A stretch of DNA of 64,000 nucleotides, taken from positions 124,001 through 188,000 of the forward strand of contig CAZYZX010000005.1 in the NCBI GenBank assembly GCA_964652025.1, written 5' to 3'. The notes under the pieces were generated by a model that was not told the origin of the DNA, searched no databases, and saw only the letters and a list, made by a program, of their open reading frames with translations. This document shows, piece after piece, positions 55,301 to 63,128 of the stretch (its first letter is position 1; each line of letters begins with the position of its first letter). The position numbers and the translations under genes were made by a program. This stretch comes from JAEXOD01 sp964652025 (GTDB lineage Bacteria; Bacteroidota; Ignavibacteria; Ignavibacteriales; Melioribacteraceae).

Positions 55301-56008
55301 GTTAGTTATAGAAATAGTAGTATTTTGAAAATCAGATGGCTCTAGTTTGCCATTTCTTGCTTTTTCTACTAATAAGTTATATTCTTTGGCAAATTGTTTA
55401 AAGTTTAATAATTGAGCTTTTTTAATATTTGGAACAATTAAAGCACGAGAACCATCTTTTTTAACAATATCAACTGCAATACCCAAGTTAATATCGTTCT
55501 TTTTTATTAAAGAAGGTTTATTATTAACAAAGCTAAAAGAATTATTTAGATGGGGATACTTTATAATTGCTTTTACAACGGCAAAAGCAATTATATGGGT
55601 AAACGAAAGTTTTGGAAAATTAATAAACTTTAAATGATTATTTATTAAAATTCTATTTTCTTCCAATAGTTTAACTGGTATAGTTCTTAAGCTAACAGCC
55701 GTAGGAATGGTTAAACTATTATTCATATTTTCTATTAATTTTGCAGCAGAGCCAGAGATTGGAATAACATTATCATCACTACTAATTGCGTAGTTTTGTT
55801 GAAGTTCTTGTTTTGTAGTAACTAAAACGGTATCCGGCATAGGTTTAACTTCTTTTTTAGTTAATTTATCAAAATAAGTTTTCCAATAGTCCGAAACGTT
55901 ATTTCTATCTAATAAATATTTTTCTAATAATTCTGATACAAAATCGAAATTGTATCCAAAATGTTCAAACAAAATGTCGTTGTATTGAGATATATTTATA
56001 TTTTCCAT
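52397..56008 (-). CDS. kgd: Multifunctional 2-oxoglutarate dehydrogenase E1 with fused E2 succinyltransferase domain (KGD type)
   Basis: 1203 residues, matching the mycobacterial KGD layout. Residues 1-45 are the E1 N-terminal helix (FGYNFDFVSELLEKYL). Residues ~85-320 are the catalytic domain of the E2 succinyltransferase without lipoyl domain, with the DHR core at 292-294 followed by IIQGAESGEF, where usual E2 enzymes have D instead of Q297. Residues ~360-1203 are the thiamine-diphosphate E1 (GMAHRGRLNVL, HGDAAFAGQG, NNQIGFTT, LLPHGQEGQGPEHSS). It decarboxylates 2-oxoglutarate and passes the succinyl group on. Separate lipoyl-carrying E2 and E3 should be encoded elsewhere. No ribosome site is evident. 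Confidence 0.94.
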   Translation of the reverse strand: MENINISQYNDILFEHFGYNFDFVSELLEKYLLDRNNVSDYWKTYFDKLTKKEVKPMPDTVLVTTKQELQQNYAISSDDNVIPISGSAAKLIENMNNSLTIPTAVSLRTIPVKLLEENRILINNHLKFINFPKLSFTHIIAFAVVKAIIKYPHLNNSFSFVNNKPSLIKKNDINLGIAVDIVKKDGSRALIVPNIKKAQLLNFKQFAKEYNLLVEKARNGKLEPSDFQNTTISITNPGGLGTVSSSPRLMTGQGCILALGAIDYPSEFKAMDYSQLAAFGIGKVLTVTNTYDHRIIQGAESGEFLRELDNLLMGKDNFYEEIFKDLDIPRKPVSWGIDSLSEAYKNVRDKERIEKQVRFFQLINAFRVRGHLIADLNPLKFTPRYTDELDPEFYGFTIWDYDRYFLTDNIFGSETDTLRHTLELLHQTYCEKIGFEYMHIQNPTEKAWIQNKIEPTQSKPKLLVDEKIRLLIKLSEAELFEHFLHTKFIGHKRFSLEGTETVIPVIDYLLTNAADNEVKEVIIGMAHRGRLNVLANIIGKPLEKIFNEFEDNLDPESPQGTGDVKYHLGAFGTYTTANDKVINVSLAANPSHLEFVNPVVEGITRAKLRRSGDLNSGKYLPLLIHGDAAFAGQGIVAETLNLSQLKGYATGGTIHIIINNQIGFTTTPEEGRSSIYATDVAKMIQAPIFHVNGDDPEAALFTIKLAFEYRQMFLKDVVVDIIGYRRHGHNEGDDPVFTQPIMYKTIKAHPSVKKIYSDKLISEKVISVEDTKLIDNQILNRLEESLNHTKDITNGFSVDRPLAISQDFINSFNYPDKTAVPFSVLSDIVKVITNLPENFTINPKLKKHLDKMKEFLTGRSFIDWAFAESLAFGSLLKDGFSVRLSGQDSARGTFSQRHLILTDYNTGEEILPHKYLTQSGNSIEALDSLLSENAVLGFEYGYSIADPLTLVLWEAQFGDFANGAQVIIDNFITSSKTKWDLPTNLVLLLPHGQEGQGPEHSSARIERFLILCAENNMTVANPTTPAQYFHLLRKQMIKKEEKPLVVFTPKSLLRLPAARSVTKDFTEGTFHPILDDNSVNNVNDINRVLITSGKVYYDLLKYKETNNITNTAIVRLEQYYPFPQIELQEIFNKYSNVSNFIWVQEEPENMGAWNFLFPRFLKLLNNNQNISYVGRKESPSPASGSSKHFLFTQEELIKKAFNQ

Positions 56009-56073
56009 ATTTTTACTATTATTTTTTTAACTATTTATTTAACAATTTTTTAACTTAATTAATTCAAAATAAA

Positions 56074-56577
56074 ATGGAAATTAGAGAATTAAAAGAAGAA
56101 GAAATAGGGAATTTTTTTGAATTGGTGAAATTCCTTGATTATGAGACGGTAAATAGAGCATATGAACCAGGGGAAAGAAAGGATAATTTAGATAAATTTA
56201 GTTTAGAGATAAAAGAAAAGCTTAAAAAGGGGGATATAATAATAATTGCCAAAGAAAAGGAAGAATTAGTTGGATACATAGAAGGTGAACGAGGTAAATT
56301 TAAGAGGAATAAGCATGTAATACATTTTAATATTGCAGTAAAACTAAGCTATTCTGGAAAAGGTTTAGGCGGCAGGTTAATTAGCAAGTTAGAAGAAGAA
56401 AGTTTTTTTAGAGGTATAGAACGCATAGAGCTAACAGTATTTTGTGACAATATTAATGCATTAAAACTATATAAAAAAATGGGTTATACAATTGAGGGGA
56501 CAAAAATCAATTCATTTAAAATAGATGGTAAACCTAAAAATGAGTTTTTAATGGCAAAATCATTAAAAAGGTACTAA
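56074..56577 (+). CDS. GNAT-family N-acetyltransferase
   Basis: 167 residues with the GNAT fold: an N-terminal strand-helix (LKEEEIGNFFELVKF), motif A with GKGLGGRLISKLEEE (acetyl-CoA pyrophosphate loop) and the C-terminal NALKLYKKMGY. The closest look is to peptidyl or small-molecule acetyltransferases; the acceptor cannot be named. No Shine-Dalgarno site. It is divergent from the KGD gene with a 65-base gap. Confidence 0.85.
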   Translation: MEIRELKEEEIGNFFELVKFLDYETVNRAYEPGERKDNLDKFSLEIKEKLKKGDIIIIAKEKEELVGYIEGERGKFKRNKHVIHFNIAVKLSYSGKGLGGRLISKLEEESFFRGIERIELTVFCDNINALKLYKKMGYTIEGTKINSFKIDGKPKNEFLMAKSLKRY

Positions 56578-56675
56578 ACTAAAAGCATAAAATTTCGATA
56601 ATGAAAGTGAAAAGTTCCATTTAAAAGAAAGAAAAATGTAACAAAATAGTTAATAAATTTTAATTAAACGGTGAT

Positions 56676-57254
56676 ATGATGTTAACCGTAAACACAAAAA
56701 TTAGCACGGATGCTTATAACCCAAACTTAAATCCATATACTCAAAAATCGCAAGAATTGAGCGATAAAGAGAAAGCCGAGTTAGAGCGCCTAAAAGAAAG
56801 AGATAAAGAAGTAAAGCAACATGAAGAAGCTCATAAACGAGCAGCAGGAACGCTATTATCGGTTGGTCCAACATACGAGTATACTGTAGGACCTGATGGT
56901 AAAAAGTATGCAGTTTCGGGGGACGTTCAAATAGATATAGCAGAAGTAAAAGGAAATCCTGAAGCGACAATAAAAAAAGCGCAGCAGATTAGGCGTGCAG
57001 CTTTGGCTCCAGAAAATCCATCTCCTCAAGATAAAAGAATTGCTGCAAAAGCAACAGAAATGGAATTAAAAGCTCAAAGAGAGCTTAATGAAAGTAAACT
57101 AAATAAAAATTCTGATAAAAGTGATCAAACGGCAGAATTACAAACATCTGCCGAGTTAAGTTCTGATGTTAAAGATATAATAACTTATGATTCCAAAGGG
57201 AACGTTGTAACAGAAGCGGATTTAAACGCCTCTGATGTAGATATAACTGTTTAA
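56676..57254 (+). CDS. SprA-related putative metalloprotease (CJM1_0395 family)
   Basis: 192 residues. The core has an HEEAH motif at residues 49-53, inside VKQHEEAHKRAAG, then the family block GPTYEYTVGPDGKKYAVSGDVQIDI and EATIKKAQQIRRAALAPENPSPQDKRIAAKATEMELKAQRE in outline. The N-terminal third is charged and low-complexity; the last 40 residues are S/D/N-rich. There is no signal peptide or membrane helix. HExxH suggests a zinc site, but the third ligand is not evident and no activity is known to me. The TAA overlaps the stop codon of convergent purB, with no terminator between them. Start 56676 or 56679 (ATGATG). Confidence 0.7.
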   Translation: MMLTVNTKISTDAYNPNLNPYTQKSQELSDKEKAELERLKERDKEVKQHEEAHKRAAGTLLSVGPTYEYTVGPDGKKYAVSGDVQIDIAEVKGNPEATIKKAQQIRRAALAPENPSPQDKRIAAKATEMELKAQRELNESKLNKNSDKSDQTAELQTSAELSSDVKDIITYDSKGNVVTEADLNASDVDITV

Positions 57255-58552
57255 TCTTTTTCTACAGTTCGTTTAAATATAGTATCAACATTATTTAACA
57301 TAGCAGAGTAACTAAAAATATTATCCAATTCTTCTGCTGTCAAAACTTCTGTTAATCTGTCATCTTTGGATAATTCATCTTTAAAGTTTTTATTTTTATC
57401 CTGCCATACTTTCATAGCGTTTCGTTGAACTACTTCGTAAGCTTCTTCTCTGGTTAAGCCTTTTTCTACTAAAAGTAATAATAATTTTTGCGAAAATAAC
57501 AATCCGCGTGTAATATTTAAGTTGTTAATCATGTTATCAGGATAAACAAGAAGGTTTTCTATAAGTTTATTAGCTAAACTAAACATATAGTTTAAGGCAA
57601 TAGTACTATCGGGAATAATTACTCTTTCAACAGATGAATGAGAAATATCTCGTTCATGCCATAAAGCTACGTTTTCAATAGCAGCCATAGCATTAGATCT
57701 TAAAATTCGGGCTAATCCAACAATACGCTCGCTAACTATAGGATTGCGCTTATGGGGCATTGCAGAGGAACCTTTTTGGCCTTTAGAAAAGAATTCTTCA
57801 GCTTCGTAAACCTCAGTTCTTTGCAAATGTCTTATTTCTACAGCAATTTTTTCTAAAGTGGCACCAATAATTGCTAAGGTGCTCATAAATTCTGCATGTC
57901 TATCTCTTTGTAAAACTTGAGTGGAAACGGGAGCAGGTTTTAAACCTAAATTAGCGCATACGTAAGCTTCTACTTCTGGGCTAAGATGTTCGAAAGTTCC
58001 AACTGCACCTGAAATTTTACCGTAAGAAATAGTGTCTATAGCATTTTTAAGTCTAATAATATTACGCTTTGTTTCTTCGTACCAATTAGCTAATTTAAGT
58101 CCAAATGTTGTAGGTTCCGCATGTATTCCGTGTGTACGTCCAACGCAAATATAATTTTTGCACTCAAAAGCTTTTTGTTTAAGTATTTCTTTAAATTTAT
58201 GTAAATCTTGTAACAACAATTCACCGGCAGATTTCATTTGGAAAGAAAGCGCAGTATCTAATACATCAGATGAAGTCATACCATAGTGAATATGCCTAGA
58301 TGGATAACCAACGTACTCTGCAACATTTGTTAAAAAAGCAATAACGTCATGTTTAGTAGTTTCTTCAATTTCTAAAATTCTTTGTACGTTAAAGTTAGCT
58401 TTTTCTTTAATAGTGTTTAAATCTTCTAATGGGATAAAACCTAAATTATAGCGCGCTTCACAAGCTAAGATTTCAATTTTAAGCCAAGTAGAGTACTTAA
58501 ACTCGTCTGACCAAATTTTGCCCATTTCGGGAAGTGTGTAACGTTCAATCAT
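57251..58552 (-). CDS. purB: Adenylosuccinate lyase
   Basis: 433 residues; cleaves adenylosuccinate and SAICAR in purine synthesis. The signature SSAMPHKRNPI is present (~residue 260), with TSSDVLDTAL and VGRTHGIHAEPTTFG carrying the catalytic histidines. The C-terminal domain is complete. The ATG overlaps the upstream htrA stop by 4 bases, so purB is translationally linked to the protease gene. Confidence 0.97.
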   Translation of the reverse strand: MIERYTLPEMGKIWSDEFKYSTWLKIEILACEARYNLGFIPLEDLNTIKEKANFNVQRILEIEETTKHDVIAFLTNVAEYVGYPSRHIHYGMTSSDVLDTALSFQMKSAGELLLQDLHKFKEILKQKAFECKNYICVGRTHGIHAEPTTFGLKLANWYEETKRNIIRLKNAIDTISYGKISGAVGTFEHLSPEVEAYVCANLGLKPAPVSTQVLQRDRHAEFMSTLAIIGATLEKIAVEIRHLQRTEVYEAEEFFSKGQKGSSAMPHKRNPIVSERIVGLARILRSNAMAAIENVALWHERDISHSSVERVIIPDSTIALNYMFSLANKLIENLLVYPDNMINNLNITRGLLFSQKLLLLLVEKGLTREEAYEVVQRNAMKVWQDKNKNFKDELSKDDRLTEVLTAEELDNIFSYSAMLNNVDTIFKRTVEKD

Positions 58553-59670
58553 TTTTTCTTTTCCAAAGTCATTTTTTTTATAATTTCTTCATTATTTCTT
58601 AAAATCCTTATGTTTACAACATCACCGGTTTGAAACTCGTATAAAACACCAATTAAAGAACTATCATCATTAATTCTCATATCATCAATTGAATAAATAA
58701 TATCCCCCACTTGAATACCAGCTTTAGCTGCAGGAGAACCTTTAGCCACATAAGTAACAATTACACCTCTTGTGCTAGAAAGGTTATAATATTTAGCAAT
58801 ATCGTTATCAATTAATTGTATTTTTAAGCCAGTCCAAAAATCTCTATCAACAACACCTTTAGTTTTAAGCAAATTAACAATTTTTTTAATCTTGTTAACG
58901 GGTATTGCAAAACCAACACCAACACTACCACCAGTATTTCCGGGTGTATAAATAAGGGTATTCATGCCTATTAATTCCCCTAAACTGTTAACTAGCGGTC
59001 CGCCACTATTTCCACTATTAATTGCAGCGTCAGTTTGTATCATATTAACATAATATCTATTGTCAACAGCATTAAGGTTCATTCCTGTTGAGCTAATTAC
59101 ACCAACCGTTACAGAAGGTTTATCGTTTATATTGAATAGACCAAAAGGGTTACCCAAAGCTATAACCCATTCACCAATCATAAGGTCATCGGAATTGCCA
59201 AATTTAATATAAGGTAAATTTTCTGCGTCAATTTTTAATAAGCAAATATCACTAATAGGGTCTGTTCCAATAATTTTAGCGTTATAATGTGCACCGTTAG
59301 TCATTGTAACTGTTATTTCTGTACCATTGCCAGCCACGTGGTCGTTAGTAACAATATATCCATCTGGAGAGATAAGGTAACCAGAGCCTAACCCTTGAAT
59401 TTTTCTATTATAAACTCTATCTCCAAAAAAATAACGCATAATAGGGTCGTTAAAAAAAGCATCACGATACTGTCTAATTTCTGTTACATTAATTCCAACT
59501 ACAGCTGGGCTAACATCCTTAACAGTATTAGTTATAATTGTATTTCTACTATTGCTAATGGCATAATTATTAAAAATTAATAAACTATCTTTTTTTGTTT
59601 GAGCTGTTAAATTTATTAAAGAAATTGCTAAAAATAGAGCGGTAAAGAAAATTTTAGTTTTGTACATCAT
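58549..59670 (-). CDS. HtrA/DegP-type serine protease with one PDZ domain
   Basis: 373 residues, signal peptide (FFTALFLAISLINLTAQ), then the trypsin-like domain with H in NDHVAG, D in SDICLLKID and S in INSGNSGGPL, so the catalytic triad is intact, then a single PDZ domain (~275-370, VTYVAKGSPAAKAGIQVGD). It is a periplasmic quality-control protease of the DegS/single-PDZ kind. GAGG lies before a double ATG (59670/59667). It overlaps plsY by 17 bases and purB by 4 bases. Confidence 0.93.
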   Translation of the reverse strand: MMYKTKIFFTALFLAISLINLTAQTKKDSLLIFNNYAISNSRNTIITNTVKDVSPAVVGINVTEIRQYRDAFFNDPIMRYFFGDRVYNRKIQGLGSGYLISPDGYIVTNDHVAGNGTEITVTMTNGAHYNAKIIGTDPISDICLLKIDAENLPYIKFGNSDDLMIGEWVIALGNPFGLFNINDKPSVTVGVISSTGMNLNAVDNRYYVNMIQTDAAINSGNSGGPLVNSLGELIGMNTLIYTPGNTGGSVGVGFAIPVNKIKKIVNLLKTKGVVDRDFWTGLKIQLIDNDIAKYYNLSSTRGVIVTYVAKGSPAAKAGIQVGDIIYSIDDMRINDDSSLIGVLYEFQTGDVVNIRILRNNEEIIKKMTLEKKK

Positions 59671-60301
59671 TTACCTCGTTTTTGGCAGATTTATTAAAAT
59701 AAAGTTTTATTGTTTCATGGTGCTTAATGAGAATGATAAACATAATTGAAGTAATATAAATACTAAAATAAATTGAATTACCTAAAGTGAAAATACTTGG
59801 GTAGGTAAATGCGGAAATAGTTTTAATAGAAGAAAAAGAAAGAATAGAAGTTAAAAATGAAGCGGATATATTGGCAAAATGAATATTACGTTTATATATA
59901 TAAATAATAAGCCATAAAACAACCCAAATAACAAACACAGCTGGTGCAATAGTTATAAGGGAACCGGCAGCAGTAGCTAAACCTCTTCCACCTTTAAACT
60001 TTAAAAAAACAGAAAAACAATGTCCAATAACTGAAAAAAGCGAAGTGTTTAGTAATAATAGAAGGTTATCATCAACTAGATGTTTAACTATAAAAATTGG
60101 AATTAATCCTTTAACAAAATCAGCTAAAAGAACTAAAAAACCTATTAATTTAGAGTTAGTAACCTCAAATGAATTAAGTGCTCCAGGATTTCCGCTACCG
60201 CTATTTAGAATATTTGTGTTGTGGGAATTTTTAACAATTAAATAAGCGGAAGGGATTGATCCAAAGGAATAGCCCAATAAAATTGATAATAAATATTCCA
60301 T
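59654..60301 (-). CDS. plsY: Glycerol-3-phosphate acyltransferase PlsY
   Basis: 215 residues, an integral membrane enzyme that acylates glycerol-3-phosphate from acyl-phosphate, opening phospholipid synthesis. Family motifs: GSIPSAYLIVK at the N-terminus, GSGNPGALNSFE, and KFKGGRGLATAAG. Five to six membrane helices. Its 3' end overlaps the htrA start by 17 bases. No clear ribosome site. A typical plsY reads NPGATN; here ALN replaces ATN, a common variation. Confidence 0.93.
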   Translation of the reverse strand: MEYLLSILLGYSFGSIPSAYLIVKNSHNTNILNSGSGNPGALNSFEVTNSKLIGFLVLLADFVKGLIPIFIVKHLVDDNLLLLLNTSLFSVIGHCFSVFLKFKGGRGLATAAGSLITIAPAVFVIWVVLWLIIYIYKRNIHFANISASFLTSILSFSSIKTISAFTYPSIFTLGNSIYFSIYITSIMFIILIKHHETIKLYFNKSAKNEVNDVQN

Positions 60302-60455
60302 ATTTTAATTATTTTTATATACAATTTAAGAAAAATTAAGCTTAAAACATAAGATTTAATATAAGTTTAATTGATTTAACTTTTTTAGTAAAAAAAAGTT
60401 TCTAAGTAAACGATTAAGACAATTATTTTTATTAAAATAATAATTTTTTCTTTGC

Positions 60456-60463
60456 TATATTTG
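60456..60463 (+). promoter_or_regulatory. Possible -7 box upstream of glgP
   Basis: TATATTTG, a full match to the -7 consensus, but with no TTG at the expected distance upstream. Transcription would start near 60470, giving a leader of about 73 bases. Confidence 0.3.
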
Positions 60464-60542
60464 TTAAGATTTAATAACTTTATAAGTTATAATTGGTGTT
60501 TTTATCTAAAATACCAAATTTTTATAATAAAATGGAGAAAAA

Positions 60543-63110
60543 ATGATAGATTTTGTTGGCAAATTTAACGTAATACCTTCGTTACCCAAAGCATTGGAGC
60601 CATTAAGAGAGATTGTGTATAATTTATATTGGACTTGGAATCAAGATGCGATAAAGTTATTTAGAAGAATGGATAGAAAATTATGGGAAGATACTCATCA
60701 TAATCCTGTTTTAATGTTAGGTAAGATAAGTCAAGAAAGGTTGGAAGAATTAGCCAAAGATGATGGTTTTATTTCTCACATGAATAGAATTTATGTTCAA
60801 TTAAATGTTTATTTGCAAGAGCTTACTTGGTATCAAAAAAATGTTAATTCCAACGATAAGCCTTATATTGCTTACTTTAGTGCAGAGTTTGGACTTACCG
60901 AATGTTTACAAATTTATAGTGGTGGTTTAGGGGTATTATCAGGGGATCATTTAAAATCCGCTAGTGATTTAGGCATACCTTTAATAGGCGTAGGATTATG
61001 CTATAAAGAAGGATATTTCCAACAATATTTAACAGCAGATGGTTGGCAACAAGAGAGATACGAATTAACCGATTTTTACAACGAACCAATGAAGTTAGTT
61101 TTAGATGAAGAAGGGAATGCTATTAAATTAGCATTAAAATTTCCTGGTAGAGATGTATATTTTCAGATTTGGCGCATTGATGTTGGACGTGTTCCATTAT
61201 ATTTGTTAGATACTAACTTAGATGAAAATAATCCTGATGATAGACTAATTACCAGAACATTATATGGTGGTAATAACGAAACACGAATTCAGCAAGAAAT
61301 TTTATTAGGTATTGGTGGAATTAGAGCGTTAAATGCTCTGGGAATTCATCCAATAGTATGCCATATGAACGAAGGGCATAGTGCATTTATGGCATTAGAA
61401 AAAATAAGATTATTAATTGAAGAGAAAAATTTAAGCTTTAATGAAGCCAAAGAAATTGGTTTTTACTCTAATGTATTTACAACGCATACTCCAGTACCAG
61501 CAGGAATAGATGTTTTCCCAAATGAACTTATAGAGAAGTACTTTGGGGAATATTATAGAACAAAACTAAGAATTAGCGATAAAGAGTTTTATAGATTAGG
61601 AACAATAATTAAAGATAAAGAGCCAGCTAATTTTAACATGGCGCATTTAGCTATGAATATGAGTGGCTTTGTTAATGGTGTAAGTAAATTGCATGGAAAA
61701 GTATCTAAAAAGATGTGGGTTGCTGGATTTAAGGATATCCCATTTGATGAAATTCCGATTGATTATGTAACTAATGGAATTCATATTAGGACCCATTTAT
61801 CTAACGATATGCACGAATTATTATACCGATATATTGGGGATAAGTTTTTGCAAAATCCTACAGATCCAGAAGATTGGGAAAGAGTAGATGAAATACCGGA
61901 TGAAGAATTATGGCGCACACACGAAAGAAGAAGAGAAAGATTAGTAGCATTTGCTAGAGCTAGATTGCGTCAACAAATTATGATGAGAGGTGGCTCTAAG
62001 AGTGATATTGAAATTGCAAAAGAAGTTTTAAATGCCAGTGCACTTACAATTGGTTTTGCAAGAAGATTTGCAACTTACAAACGCGGAACCCTTATAACAA
62101 GAGATTTAGACAGGTTAGCAGATATTTTATGTAATAAGGATTATCCAGTTCAATTAATTATTGCAGGAAAAGCGCATCCAAAGGATGATGAAGGAAAGAG
62201 GTTAATTCAAGAACTTATAGCAGTAGCAAAAGAAGAGCATTTAAGAAAGAAGATTGTGTTTTTAGAAAATTATGATATGAATATTGCAAGATATATGGTA
62301 GAAGGATGCGATGTTTGGTTAAATAATCCACGTAGACCTTTAGAAGCAAGTGGTACAAGTGGTATGAAATGCATTGCAAATGGTGGATTAAACTTTAGTG
62401 TGCTTGATGGATGGTGGGATGAAGGATATAACCCAGAGTGGGGTTGGAAGATTGGAAGCGGTGAAGAATATGATAATTTGGATTACCAAGATGAAGTGGA
62501 AAGTAGGTTAATTTATGAAACTTTAGAAAAAGAGATTATTCCCACCTTTTATAATAGAGGTGAAGATAAATTACCGCGTAAATGGATAGCAATGATGAAA
62601 GCATCTATGAAAAACTTAGGACCGGTATTTAATACTACAAGAATGGTAAGTGAATATGCCCATAAGTTTTACTTTAAGGCAAATGAAAAATGGAAATACT
62701 TAATGGCAGATGATATGAAAAATGCCAAAGAATTTACAATATGGAAACAGAAATTAAATGAAAATTGGAGTAGATTAAGAATTTTTGATATTAAGCAGGA
62801 AGGAATGACAAAAGAGATAGAGGTGGGGAATAAATATTCTGTTTCTGCTAAGGTAGATTTAGGAGATTTGACCCCTAAGGATGTTGAAGTTCAAATATAC
62901 TATGGCAAAGTAGATGACCAAAATAAACCATATGCAAATAGTTATGTTAACATGGTTAATAAAGGTGCTAGTAATGGAGATAATGTATATGAATATCGTG
63001 GTGAAATACCTTGTGCAACAACGGGTAATTTTGGCTTTACAATAAGAATTCTACCTAAACATCCAATATTAATTAATCCTTTTGAATTGGGGCTGATTAA
63101 ATGGGTTTAG
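60543..63110 (+). CDS. glgP: Alpha-glucan phosphorylase (glycogen phosphorylase, DUF3417-type)
   Basis: 855 residues; releases glucose-1-phosphate from glycogen or maltodextrin. N-terminal ~100 residues are the DUF3417 region of this shorter phosphorylase class (LREIVYNLYWTWNQDA). The GT35 core follows with ALGIHPIVCHMNEGHSAF, and the pyridoxal-phosphate lysine in GTSGMKCIANGG near residue 608. Residues ~750-855 form a beta-rich C-terminal domain (DLTPKDVEVQIYYG). GGAG precedes the ATG. The 18-base gap to the next gene holds no terminator. Confidence 0.93.
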   Translation: MIDFVGKFNVIPSLPKALEPLREIVYNLYWTWNQDAIKLFRRMDRKLWEDTHHNPVLMLGKISQERLEELAKDDGFISHMNRIYVQLNVYLQELTWYQKNVNSNDKPYIAYFSAEFGLTECLQIYSGGLGVLSGDHLKSASDLGIPLIGVGLCYKEGYFQQYLTADGWQQERYELTDFYNEPMKLVLDEEGNAIKLALKFPGRDVYFQIWRIDVGRVPLYLLDTNLDENNPDDRLITRTLYGGNNETRIQQEILLGIGGIRALNALGIHPIVCHMNEGHSAFMALEKIRLLIEEKNLSFNEAKEIGFYSNVFTTHTPVPAGIDVFPNELIEKYFGEYYRTKLRISDKEFYRLGTIIKDKEPANFNMAHLAMNMSGFVNGVSKLHGKVSKKMWVAGFKDIPFDEIPIDYVTNGIHIRTHLSNDMHELLYRYIGDKFLQNPTDPEDWERVDEIPDEELWRTHERRRERLVAFARARLRQQIMMRGGSKSDIEIAKEVLNASALTIGFARRFATYKRGTLITRDLDRLADILCNKDYPVQLIIAGKAHPKDDEGKRLIQELIAVAKEEHLRKKIVFLENYDMNIARYMVEGCDVWLNNPRRPLEASGTSGMKCIANGGLNFSVLDGWWDEGYNPEWGWKIGSGEEYDNLDYQDEVESRLIYETLEKEIIPTFYNRGEDKLPRKWIAMMKASMKNLGPVFNTTRMVSEYAHKFYFKANEKWKYLMADDMKNAKEFTIWKQKLNENWSRLRIFDIKQEGMTKEIEVGNKYSVSAKVDLGDLTPKDVEVQIYYGKVDDQNKPYANSYVNMVNKGASNGDNVYEYRGEIPCATTGNFGFTIRILPKHPILINPFELGLIKWV

Positions 63111-63128
63111 TATAAATTAAGGACTGCT

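Noticed and set aside
52397..56008. Plus-strand frames of 60-71 residues inside the KGD gene
   Set aside because: Composition and position are those of shadow frames of a conserved enzyme.
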